Part shown: positions 1-6,660 of the stretch, in pieces | Layout: each line of letters begins with the position of its first letter | How positions within the stretch are numbered: position 1 is the stretch's first letter | NCBI GenBank assembly: GCA_947176485.1 | Contig: CAMWQS010000017.1 | Span: forward strand, 1 to 17,011 | From: an uncultured Clostridia bacterium | GTDB lineage: Bacteria > Bacillota > Clostridia > Christensenellales > Borkfalkiaceae | DNA: 17,011 bases | Direction: 5' to 3' | Made by a program: the position numbers and the translations under genes | The notes under the pieces: generated by a model | What the model was told of the DNA's origin: nothing | Databases searched by the model: none | What the model saw: the letters and a program-made list of their open reading frames with translations, nothing else

Positions 1-35
1 TGATTTTGATTTTCCGCAGCAATATTTTCTTCCAT
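1..35 (-). CDS. 5' end of an unidentified gene (partial)
   Basis: Only eleven codons are in the window, reading MEENIAAENQN on the minus strand. The start at 35 is supported by a perfect AGGAGG at 40-45, four bases upstream of the ATG. Upstream lie a good sigma-A-type promoter and a structured, attenuator-like leader. Such a leader often precedes translation-factor or ribosomal-protein genes, for example infC-type operons, but the few residues seen do not identify the product. The identity is unknown. Confidence 0.75.
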   Translation of the reverse strand, partial: MEENIAAENQN

Positions 36-150
36 AAAACCTCCTAACCACACAAAAAAAGACACAAGAAAGACCTTTTTACCGTTCCGTAATCAGATTT
101 ACGCGGCAAATTTGCCGCCACTTGTGTCGTTGTCTTTTAATAAAGTTGTA
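36..150 (-). promoter_or_regulatory. structured leader with attenuator-like terminator
   Basis: This is the predicted 5' untranslated region, about 114 nt, of the gene starting at 35. Read on the minus strand, GACACAAG (128-121) can pair with CTTGTGTC (68-61). Seven T residues (60-54) follow, which makes an intrinsic terminator just before the ribosome binding site. Two smaller hairpins lie inside: the self-complementary GCGGCAAATTTGCCGC at 103-118, and CGTAA/TTACG around 88-103. A competing pair, AAAGAC (137-132) with GTCTTT (74-69), would cross the terminator stem and could act as an antiterminator. This is the arrangement of an attenuator. The ligand or regulator is unknown. An alternative is a simple terminator for the preceding gene, but the promoter at 156-184 lies inside the same gap. 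Confidence 0.55.
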
Positions 151-155
151 ATAAT

Positions 156-184
156 ATTTTAATATTTTTAAGTCAAAAAGTCAA
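156..184 (-). promoter_or_regulatory. sigma-A-type promoter for the gene at 1-35
   Basis: On the minus strand, a -35 box TTGACT (184-179) is separated by 17 bp from a -10 box TAAAAT (161-156). It sits in the gap after the stop codon of the 204-830 gene. The expected start of transcription is near 149, which gives a leader of about 114 nt. Confidence 0.6.
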
Positions 185-203
185 ATAAAATTCTTAAATT
201 ACC

Positions 204-830
204 TTACTTTCCGACCTTGTTTAATTCGTCAACCAAAGTATCGTAATACGCCTTATCTTCGTCCGCGGGTGTACGCGTTTGAACTTCTAAAAGAAGTTTA
301 TCCGCCATATCTTTATCCCCGCTTTCACTAACCTGCAAAGAAAGAATTGCAAGCGCGTTGTTCTTGGGGAAGTCCGAAACTTCTTCCATGGCAGTTTTGG
401 CAAGCTCTAACGCCTCATCCTTTTTGCCGCTTCTGTATTTTGCGGCGGCCAAACGCCCGTAAACGTACTGCTTATAGTCTATGGGGACTTCTATTTCCTC
501 ATCGCCTATTTTAACTTTTATAACGGTTATACTCTCACAAACTTCCGTAAACTTTTCGTCGGCAATAAGTTTGTCGCCGAACTTGACGATATCGCTATCG
601 TTCCCGGCGTAAACGCTGTCGGTAAAGCAACGGTTCAAATCGTTTACGTCCTTAGAGTACGTATAGCTTAAAGACGCGTAGCCGGTTGCCATCGAGTAGT
701 TGCCCGATTTTTCGCACAGCCCTGCCATATCCGACGGGAAGCCGAGGCTTGCCACGCCGAAAGCGACAAGCACGACGACCACCACGACAAGCAAAGTTTT
801 TAGAGCAGTTTTTAAAATTACCTTAGACAT
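204..830 (-). CDS. membrane-anchored TPR-like protein of unknown function
   Basis: The product is 208 residues. A single strongly hydrophobic segment at residues 8-30 contains a run of seven valines and is preceded by lysines, so it reads as a signal anchor or uncleaved signal peptide. The rest would then face outward. Residues about 120-205 have helix-turn-helix spacing like tetratricopeptide repeats (…YGRLAAAKYRSGKKDEALEL… and a second degenerate copy), which suggests a protein-protein scaffold. No catalytic motif is visible. The start ATG is preceded by the A-rich AAAGAAAA and not by a clear Shine-Dalgarno. The gene has its own promoter at 862-890 and is divergent from the lipoprotein at 947. 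I do not recognise a named family. Confidence 0.75.
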   Translation of the reverse strand: MSKVILKTALKTLLVVVVVVLVAFGVASLGFPSDMAGLCEKSGNYSMATGYASLSYTYSKDVNDLNRCFTDSVYAGNDSDIVKFGDKLIADEKFTEVCESITVIKVKIGDEEIEVPIDYKQYVYGRLAAAKYRSGKKDEALELAKTAMEEVSDFPKNNALAILSLQVSESGDKDMADKLLLEVQTRTPADEDKAYYDTLVDELNKVGK

Positions 831-861
831 TTTTCTTTAATCGTAATAAATTATTAAATTT

Positions 862-890
862 ATTCTATCACAAAGCGGCTAAAAATGCAA
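862..890 (-). promoter_or_regulatory. promoter of the TPR-like gene
   Basis: On the minus strand, TTGCAT (890-885) is followed after 17 bp by TAGAAT (867-862). A TGA triplet directly before the -10 box makes it an extended -10 promoter. The expected start of transcription is near 855, about 25 nt before the ATG at 830. Confidence 0.5.
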
Positions 891-911
891 CTGTTTGAAA
901 TTTGAAATTTA

Positions 912-941
912 TTCATACCGCGCCGAGAAAAAATATATACT
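912..941 (+). promoter_or_regulatory. possible promoter abutting the lipoprotein start
   Basis: TTCATA (912-917) and TATACT (936-941) are separated by 18 bp. The -10 box ends only five bases before the ATG at 947, so transcription would begin at or next to the start codon. This fits the lack of a Shine-Dalgarno there, but the -35 match is weak. Confidence 0.3.
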
Positions 942-946
942 TTAAT

Positions 947-1606
947 ATGAAGAAAACTACTTTTTTCGTTGGTATTCTACTTTCGGTGCTGTGCGCCCTT
1001 TGCGCGCTGCCTGCTTGCCAAAAACAAGTTAACTATTGCGATTATATTTCGGAAAGCCGCTCGGATATTTTCCTGTATCGCGACGACGCTACCGAAATTA
1101 AAATTCAGTGTTCCAAAAAGGAACAGCCCTTTTCCGCCGACGGCTACAAGGGCGAAGTGTGCGACTTGGTAGAAATTTACGCTACGCTTGCAAAGAACCC
1201 GCAAACGCTTGAAGTGCAAGTTGAAAATCTCGGCGGAGAAATGAACTATCAAGCGGTAACCAGGCAGTACTACTTATCACTTTCCGCATCAGCTTTTAAT
1301 AAAAGCGGGGTGGAAGTTACTTTGACTGCCGACGGCAATACGGAAACTTACACCGCGCTATCCGTAAAAGACGATAACGTTATGAGCTGCGAGAAGGCGG
1401 TTGAATGCGTTGCCGAGTACGCAAGCGAGCTATTTGAAGGGCTGACCACAAACGGACTTTTCGACGGGGAAATTTTCGTCCGGCTTTTGTACGACGAGGG
1501 GTGTTATTACTACGTGGGCGTGTGCAACAAGGAAAAGCTCGTTACGGCGTTTTTAATAGACGGCGAGCGCGGCAAGGTTATTGCCAGAAAGGAAATACAA
1601 TCATAA
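947..1606 (+). CDS. predicted lipoprotein of unknown function
   Basis: The product is 219 residues from the ATG at 947. I chose this start because it gives a textbook lipoprotein signal peptide: MKK, a hydrophobic stretch, then the lipobox LPAC with the lipidated cysteine at residue 24. A TTG at 902 in the same frame would add 15 residues in front of the signal and is unlikely. The mature part is a beta-rich, acidic domain of about 195 residues with no motif I recognise. Residues about 130-160 include a probable alpha helix (…SCEKAVECVAEYASELFEG…). It is probably anchored on the outer face of the membrane. It stands alone on the plus strand and ends at the terminator at 1606-1637. The overall fold resembles small clostridial lipoproteins annotated only as hypothetical. 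Confidence 0.75.
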   Translation: MKKTTFFVGILLSVLCALCALPACQKQVNYCDYISESRSDIFLYRDDATEIKIQCSKKEQPFSADGYKGEVCDLVEIYATLAKNPQTLEVQVENLGGEMNYQAVTRQYYLSLSASAFNKSGVEVTLTADGNTETYTALSVKDDNVMSCEKAVECVAEYASELFEGLTTNGLFDGEIFVRLLYDEGCYYYVGVCNKEKLVTAFLIDGERGKVIARKEIQS

Positions 1607-1637
1607 AACGGGCGGGGCAAAATTGCCCCGCCCGTTT
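1606..1637. terminator. bidirectional intrinsic terminator
   Basis: An inverted repeat AAACGGGCGGGGCAA / TTGCCCCGCCCGTTT has a tiny AA loop. It is flanked by T-rich sequence on the plus strand (TTTATTTATT) and by A-rich sequence that becomes a short T-run on the minus strand. It lies in the 33-bp gap between the convergent lipoprotein and hemW genes and can serve both. Confidence 0.9.
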
Positions 1638-1639
1638 AT

Positions 1640-2755
1640 TTATTCGGTTCTTAAAAACTCCACTATAATTGAGTTCTGAATAAACAAAAATTCGTCCTTA
1701 ATTTTTAAAAAATCACCGTTAACTTCAATATATGTGCCTACCTTTTGAATTGCAGCGGCGTAAACCTCGGTGAAATTTTTATTGAAAAGTTTAGCGTATT
1801 CCTTCAAATTCAACCCGCGGGAAGTGCGCAGTGCAAGCATAATAAATTCCTCTTCCTGCCACGCCAAATCAACTTCCTCCCTGTCCTTAACGGCAAGGTG
1901 ATTTGAAAGTATGCACTTGAAATATTCGTCCAAATCAAAGGTGTTCGTGAACCTTATATTGTTTATACACGACGAAGCGGCCACGCCGAAGCCTATGTAA
2001 TCGCCCCGACGCCAGTAATTTAAGTTATGGCGGCTCTCAAAACCCTTTTTCGCGAAGTTTGAAACCTCGTATCTGTCAAAGCCGAGCTCTTTTAACTTCT
2101 TTACGCCCGCTGAATACATTTCGGCAACCTGGTCGTTATCGGGCAGCTCGCCGTTTAAATAATCTGAGTATATCGGCGTGCCGTCTTCGGGCGATAAAGC
2201 GTACATAGAAATATGATTAGCCCCCGAATATGCCGCAGTTTCGATAGTTTTTTCAATATCGGCAATAGTTTGGTTTTTAAGACCTATCATCACGTCAACG
2301 CTGAAATTTCTACCCTTTAAAAGCTTAGTGCAAAGTAAAAATTCTTTTAAATTGTGTATTCTGCCAAGCTCTGCAAGCTGACTGTCCACCGCCGTTTGAA
2401 GCCCGACGGAAAAGCGGTTAATTCCGCATTTCAAATAGGTTTCTATTTTTTTTGCGCTGACCGTGCCCGGGTTCATCTCAATGGTGATTTCGGCGTCCTT
2501 TGCAATATTGAAATTCTTCCTTGCCGCCGCAACGAGCATCGCGATATAATTCTCGTCAATAACGGACGGGGTGCCGCCGCCTATATAAAGGGTGTCAAAG
2601 GTATAACCCTTTAACTCCTCCTTACGCATAGCCATTTCACGGTACACGCAAGCCATATAGCTTTCCGCAAAACACAGCTTGTCGGGGAAAGATGCAAAGT
2701 CGCAGTATCTGCACTTAGATTTACAAAACGGTATATGAACGTAAATTCCCGCCAT
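1640..2755 (-). CDS. hemW: HemW, radical SAM heme chaperone
   Basis: The product is 371 residues, the usual length for the HemW/YggW family. The radical SAM cluster motif is at the N-terminus (C11, C15, C18 in PFCKSKCRYCDF). The residues after the third cysteine are DF, as in HemW, and not GC as in true oxygen-independent coproporphyrinogen oxidase HemN. A GGGTPS S-adenosylmethionine-binding motif follows at about residues 58-63. The C-terminal HemN-type domain is complete (…NLNYWRRGDYIGFGVAA…). HemW transfers heme to respiratory or other heme proteins in the cytoplasm. The start at 2755 has the Shine-Dalgarno GGGAGG, overlapping the end of the MGMT gene three bases upstream. The adjacency lepA-hemW is conserved in many Bacillota, though there hrcA-grpE-dnaK usually follows. 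Here the operon ends at a terminator. Confidence 0.92.
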   Translation of the reverse strand: MAGIYVHIPFCKSKCRYCDFASFPDKLCFAESYMACVYREMAMRKEELKGYTFDTLYIGGGTPSVIDENYIAMLVAAARKNFNIAKDAEITIEMNPGTVSAKKIETYLKCGINRFSVGLQTAVDSQLAELGRIHNLKEFLLCTKLLKGRNFSVDVMIGLKNQTIADIEKTIETAAYSGANHISMYALSPEDGTPIYSDYLNGELPDNDQVAEMYSAGVKKLKELGFDRYEVSNFAKKGFESRHNLNYWRRGDYIGFGVAASSCINNIRFTNTFDLDEYFKCILSNHLAVKDREEVDLAWQEEEFIMLALRTSRGLNLKEYAKLFNKNFTEVYAAAIQKVGTYIEVNGDFLKIKDEFLFIQNSIIVEFLRTE

Positions 2756-2758
2756 CTT

Positions 2759-3061
2759 TCAGCCCTCCCAACGGTATTTTTTAAGGTCTATAATATCGTT
2801 ATCGAATTGAACGCCTTCGGCTTCCAAAAGGGCTTTCTGCACCTCTTTACCGCCGAAAGCAAAGCCCTCGGTTAGTCGCCCGTCCCCGAATACGACCCTG
2901 TGGCACGGGATAACGCCGGGCTCGGGATTAGAGTGCAACGCCCAGCCGACTTGCCTTGCACAGCGCGGCGCACCGGCCGCCCGCGCCACGTCGCCGTATG
3001 TTAACACCTTACCCTTAGGTATTCTTTTTACAACCGTGTAAACGCTTTCAAAAAAGCCCAT
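2759..3061 (-). CDS. MGMT-family single-domain protein with catalytic cysteine
   Basis: The product is 100 residues from the ATG at 3061. A TTG at 3070 would add three residues but sits too close to any ribosome binding site. The protein is just the C-terminal DNA-binding and methyl-transfer domain of O6-alkylguanine-DNA alkyltransferase. It has a helix-turn-helix with YGDVARAAG, the RQVGWALHSNP segment, and the active site IPCHRVV with cysteine at residue 53. Alkyltransferase-like proteins that only flag lesions have tryptophan in that place, so this one may truly transfer the alkyl group. Standard Ogt/MGMT proteins are about 160-180 residues and carry an N-terminal ribonuclease-like domain that is missing here. 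The gene lies between lepA and hemW, with 35 bp to lepA and 3 bp to hemW, so all three are probably one transcript. Confidence 0.88.
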   Translation of the reverse strand: MGFFESVYTVVKRIPKGKVLTYGDVARAAGAPRCARQVGWALHSNPEPGVIPCHRVVFGDGRLTEGFAFGGKEVQKALLEAEGVQFDNDIIDLKKYRWEG

Positions 3062-3096
3062 AAATTGCAATTGCCCCGCATATATGCTTGAAATAA

Positions 3097-4902
3097 CTAA
3101 TCTTTATTCGTCTTTAATATTTGCATAAACACTTCTGAAGGCACCTCTACGTTACCCACTTGGCGCATACGTTTTTTGCCCTCTTTCTGCTTTTCCAAAA
3201 GCTTCTTTTTGCGGGTTATATCGCCGCCGTAGCATTTAGCAAGCACGTCCTTTCTTACGGCTTTTACCGTTTCCCTTGCAATGATTTTACCGCCTATTGC
3301 GGCTTGCACGGGCACTTCGAAAAGCTGCCTGGGGATAGCCTCCTTCAAGTTTTCGCACAGCGTTCTTCCGCGTGTGTAGGCACTGTCCTCGTGCACTATC
3401 ATTGAAAGCGCGTCGCACACTTCGCCGTTCAGCATAATATCGAGCTTGACTAGCTTGCTCGTTTCGTAGCCGATAAGCTCGTAATCGAAGCTTGCGTATC
3501 CGCGTGTTCTCGATTTTATCGCGTCGAAGAAATCGAAAATAATCTCGTTCAGTGGCAAATGGTATTCAAGGCGCACGCGGCTTTTATCGAGGTAGGTCAT
3601 CTGTAAAAACGTCCCCCTCTTTTCGCGGCACAAGTCCATAATCTGCCCAAGATAATCGGGCGGGGAATAGATATCCGCCTTGACGATGGGTTCTTCCATA
3701 TGCTCTATTTCTGATACGGGCGGCAAGTGCGAGGGGTTGTCCACGAAGATTTCCTCACCGTCGGTCTTTAACACCTTGTAGCTTACCGAGGGCGCGGTGG
3801 TAATAATTTCCAGCCCGAACTCACGCTCGATACGCTCCTGAATAATTTCCATATGCAGAAGCCCTAAAAAGCCGCATCTGAAGCCGAAACCAAGCGCAAC
3901 CGAGCTATCCGGTTCGAAGATTAAAGATGCGTCGTTTAGCTGCAGTTTCAAAATTGCGTCTTTTAAATCGTTGAACTTGCTGCCGTCCAAAGGATAGATG
4001 CCGCAAAAGACCACGCTTTGCACTTTTTTATAGCCTGGCAACGGCTCATTGGCGGGGTTGTCCGCATTGATTAGCGTATCGCCGACGGCAACGTCCTGAA
4101 TAGATTTTATCGAAGCCGCAACGTACCCAACTTCACCCGCAAAAAGCCCGTTCTTGGGGGATAGTCCGGGGGCAAACACTCCCGTCTCCACAACTTCGTA
4201 AACCTTGTCGGAGCGGAAGGTTTTGATTTTATCTCCCGCCTTGACCGTTCCGTCCTTGACGCGCACGAACAAAATTACGCCTTTATAATTATCGTAATAG
4301 CTATCGAAGATAAGCGCTTTCAACGGCGCCGTATCGTCGCATTCGGGCGCGGGGAAGGTGCTTACTATCGCCTCTAAAACGTCGTCGATATTCAACCCCT
4401 CTTTGGCGGAAATCAAGGGCGCGTTGGAGGCGTCAAGCCCTATCACTTCCTCTATCTCTTGTTTAACGACTTCGGGCTGGGCGGAGGGCAAATCGATTTT
4501 ATTTATGACGGGCAGAATTTCCAAATCGTTTTCAAGTGCAAGGTACACGTTCGCAAGAGTCTGCGCCTCCACTCCTTGCGACGCGTCAACTATCAAAATT
4601 GCGCCCTCGCACGCGGCAAGAGAACGCGAAACCTCGTAAGTGAAGTCCACGTGCCCCGGAGTATCGATTAAATTGAAAACGTATTCTACGCCGTCTTTCG
4701 CCTTGTAAAACATTCTTACGGGGGTCAGCTTTATGGTAATCCCGCGCTCGCGCTCTATGTCCATAGAATCAAGAAGCTGCTCCTCCATATCCCTTTCGGA
4801 AACCTGTCCCGTGCGCTCCATAAGCCTGTCCGCCAAGGTAGACTTGCCGTGGTCTATGTGTGCAATTATACAAAAGTTGCGTATGTTTTGCTTTTTGCCC
4901 AT
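3097..4902 (-). CDS. lepA: LepA, elongation factor 4
   Basis: The product is 601 residues, the normal length. EF4 is a ribosome-associated GTPase that back-translocates or remodels stalled ribosomes. Visible motifs are the P-loop AHIDHGKST (residues 14-22), the switch II DTPGHVDF, the guanine-specifying NKIDLP and SAKEG. The unique LepA C-terminal domain is also present (…KKLLEKQKEGKKRMRQVG…, then VEVPSEVFM near the end). I chose the ATG at 4902 because AAGGA lies six bases upstream. A GTG at 4926 would add eight residues but falls inside the hairpin at 4918-4943 and is not supported. It is followed by the MGMT-like and hemW genes. Confidence 0.96.
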   Translation of the reverse strand: MGKKQNIRNFCIIAHIDHGKSTLADRLMERTGQVSERDMEEQLLDSMDIERERGITIKLTPVRMFYKAKDGVEYVFNLIDTPGHVDFTYEVSRSLAACEGAILIVDASQGVEAQTLANVYLALENDLEILPVINKIDLPSAQPEVVKQEIEEVIGLDASNAPLISAKEGLNIDDVLEAIVSTFPAPECDDTAPLKALIFDSYYDNYKGVILFVRVKDGTVKAGDKIKTFRSDKVYEVVETGVFAPGLSPKNGLFAGEVGYVAASIKSIQDVAVGDTLINADNPANEPLPGYKKVQSVVFCGIYPLDGSKFNDLKDAILKLQLNDASLIFEPDSSVALGFGFRCGFLGLLHMEIIQERIEREFGLEIITTAPSVSYKVLKTDGEEIFVDNPSHLPPVSEIEHMEEPIVKADIYSPPDYLGQIMDLCREKRGTFLQMTYLDKSRVRLEYHLPLNEIIFDFFDAIKSRTRGYASFDYELIGYETSKLVKLDIMLNGEVCDALSMIVHEDSAYTRGRTLCENLKEAIPRQLFEVPVQAAIGGKIIARETVKAVRKDVLAKCYGGDITRKKKLLEKQKEGKKRMRQVGNVEVPSEVFMQILKTNKD

Positions 4903-4917
4903 ACAATTCCTTAATTT

Positions 4918-4943
4918 CGCCCGCACGTTGAAACGTGCGGGCG
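4918..4943 (-). other. perfect 12-bp hairpin upstream of lepA
   Basis: CGCCCGCACGTT and its exact complement are separated by two bases, so the real loop is about four to six nucleotides. It lies between the mreB-like stop (4974) and the lepA Shine-Dalgarno (starting about 4913). On neither strand is it followed by a clear T-run. It could be a weak terminator, an mRNA-processing or stabilising stem, or a structure that tunes lepA translation. Confidence 0.6.
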
Positions 4944-4973
4944 GGCTTATAATTTAAAGTTTGATTAACTTGC

Positions 4974-5990
4974 TTACTCTACTACGGCAAGCCTGTCCAA
5001 AAGATTGTCGTTTGAAAGTATCGTGCCGCCGCCTATAACCGAGGCAAGCTGCGGTTCTTCGGGCGTGTTCACGGGTATGTTCAGCTTTTCTTCAATATAC
5101 TCCGCAAGCCCGTCCATTTTTAACGCTCCACCCGAAAGGAACACACCGCCGTGCATAACGCCCGACGCAACCTCTGCGGGAAGCTTTGAAAGAACGAGCA
5201 CGACGTATTCCAAAATTTTATCGATATAAGTAGTGATAACGCCGTAAATCTGCTCCGAATTGACGGCAATCGACGCCGGCGCACCCGAAGTAATATCTCT
5301 GCCCTCGACGACGTTCATTTTGTTATCGTCCGGCAAAAGACTTCCTACGGAAATTTTCAACCTTTCGGCGGTAAGCGCGCCTATTTTGAAGTTGTATTTA
5401 TCGGCAAGCTCGTCAATCAAGTGCACGTCTATATTCGCCCCACCGAGGTTCACCGTCAAGCCGTAAATAATTCCGTCTTGCGACAGCGCGGCAATATTCG
5501 TTATCGAGTGCCCGATATCCAATACGAACATCGGCGTACTTTCGCTTATCGCTACGTTGTGCCCCAAAACTGCGGCAAACGGGGTTACCGTGAAGTAAAC
5601 TGCGGCAAGCCCGCATTCTTCGGCTATGCGCAGATATTTTTGCTTTAACTCGGCTTTCGCCCCGCAAGGCAGAATAAAAACCGCCTCAACCCGCTTTGCC
5701 TTTTTGCGGGTTATTTCTATTTTTTCAAGGAAATATTCCAAAAGAAGGGACGCCAAGTTCTCGTGCACTATATCGCCCTCGAAAACGGGGTTAACGATAT
5801 GCGTATTTACCGCCGCTCTGCCCGAAAGGGCACGCGCCTTATCACCGCAAGCCTTGACGGTTACTACCTTTTCACCGCCTTCAAGCCCTTCTTCCACGGC
5901 GATGCAGGTGGCTTCTTTTAAAACCACCCCACACCCGGGCATATATATTTTCGTAAATCCGGAACCCATATCGATGGATATTCTTTTCAT
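4974..5990 (-). CDS. divergent MreB-like actin homologue
   Basis: The product is 338 residues, MreB-like in length. Actin-fold motifs can be followed in order: a phosphate-1 loop DMGSGFTKI (7-15), a phosphate-2 region DIGHSITNIAAL (158-169), LGGANID (182-188), ERLKISVGS (209-217), GRDITSGAP (230-238) and the adenosine loop GGVFLSGGALKMDGL (281-294). In canonical MreB the phosphate-2 loop is DIGGGTT and an EP motif before the second AA-A-G stretch carries the catalytic glutamate. Here these read DIGHSIT and TP (residues 136-137), so ATP hydrolysis may be weak or lost. The start overlaps the maf stop by ATGA, so translation is coupled. Next to maf is the place where mreB sits in Bacillus, but mreC and mreD are absent. 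It may be a paralogue or a diverged MreB. Confidence 0.85.
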   Translation of the reverse strand: MKRISIDMGSGFTKIYMPGCGVVLKEATCIAVEEGLEGGEKVVTVKACGDKARALSGRAAVNTHIVNPVFEGDIVHENLASLLLEYFLEKIEITRKKAKRVEAVFILPCGAKAELKQKYLRIAEECGLAAVYFTVTPFAAVLGHNVAISESTPMFVLDIGHSITNIAALSQDGIIYGLTVNLGGANIDVHLIDELADKYNFKIGALTAERLKISVGSLLPDDNKMNVVEGRDITSGAPASIAVNSEQIYGVITTYIDKILEYVVLVLSKLPAEVASGVMHGGVFLSGGALKMDGLAEYIEEKLNIPVNTPEEPQLASVIGGGTILSNDNLLDRLAVVE

Positions 5991-6544
5991 TGGTCTATGC
6001 GTACTCCGTCAATTAATTTTTTGGTTAAGGTTACGGGCAAGCCCACGACGTTAGTGTAGCTGCCGAAATATTCTTGCACGATGCCGCCGTCCTGGATGCC
6101 GTAGCTTCCAGCTTTATCCAAGGGCGAACCGCTGTCAACGTATTGGCGAATAAACTCGTCCGACAAGATATTGAATTTGACCTCGGTTTTGTCAAAGTCG
6201 ATAAGCTTTTTAAACGGGTTTTGAACGCACACACCCGTTATCACGAAGTGGGTTTTGCCCGAAAGCATTTTCAGCGTTTTAAAGGCGTCGTCCCTATCCT
6301 TGGGCTTGCCTAACACCTTGTCCTCGAACACCACGACGGTGTCGCAACCGATAACCGTTTTGTAGGGGTTAAGGGCGAAAACCTCGTCGCACTTGTGCTC
6401 CGCAAGCGCGCAAGCCATCTGTTCGGGAAAGAGTGAGATATTTACTTTTTCGTCAGACTTAGCGGGTACAACTTCAAACTTTTGTATGATTTGGGACAAA
6501 AGTTCCTTTCTCCTGGGTGACGCACTTGCAAGAATATAATCCAT
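5987..6544 (-). CDS. maf: Maf nucleotide pyrophosphatase
   Basis: The product is 185 residues, typical of Maf/YhdE. The N-terminal signature ASASPRRKELL (7-17) binds the nucleotide. GCDTVV (66-71) carries the metal-binding aspartate, and the closing QDGGIVQEYFGSYTNVVGLP segment is intact. Family members hydrolyse dTTP, UTP or modified nucleoside triphosphates to the monophosphate and pyrophosphate, and act in the cytoplasm. They are linked to septum inhibition in Bacillus. The ATG at 6544 has AAGG six bases upstream. The gene overlaps the MreB-like gene by four bases. Confidence 0.93.
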   Translation of the reverse strand: MDYILASASPRRKELLSQIIQKFEVVPAKSDEKVNISLFPEQMACALAEHKCDEVFALNPYKTVIGCDTVVVFEDKVLGKPKDRDDAFKTLKMLSGKTHFVITGVCVQNPFKKLIDFDKTEVKFNILSDEFIRQYVDSGSPLDKAGSYGIQDGGIVQEYFGSYTNVVGLPVTLTKKLIDGVRIDQ

Positions 6545-6608
6545 TTAAAACCTTGTTATTTAAAGCATATATGGGGGTCTATCGTATTTTGCCGCGCTTT
6601 GCGACAAG

Positions 6609-6652
6609 TTAAAACGATAAGCGCGCCCTCAATTATTTTACTGAGGGCGCGC
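6609..6652 (-). terminator. intrinsic terminator after the ppx gene
   Basis: On the minus strand, GCGCGCCCTCA (6652-6642) pairs with TGAGGGCGCGC (6631-6621) around a 10-nt loop. It is followed by TTATCGTTTTAA (6620-6609). It lies nine bases after the stop of the Ppx/GppA gene and ends that single-gene transcript before maf. Confidence 0.85.
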
Positions 6653-6660
6653 ACAGCCTA

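Noticed and set aside
893..904. GTTTGAAATTTG shared with 8248-8259
   Set aside because: A 12-mer match is expected by chance in 17 kb, and the two copies have different positions relative to their promoters.
902..946. TTG start that would lengthen the lipoprotein by 15 residues
   Set aside because: It puts a charged stretch in front of a complete lipoprotein signal peptide, and no ribosome binding site precedes it.
4903..4926. GTG start adding eight residues to LepA
   Set aside because: The GTG sits inside a strong hairpin without a ribosome binding site, while the ATG at 4902 has AAGGA at good spacing and begins at the conserved LepA N-terminus.
6590..6608. Small imperfect hairpin TTGTCGC/GCGGCAA before maf
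   Set aside because: It has seven pairs including a G-U, with no T-run and no link to a gene start. It was too weak to list as a regulatory site.
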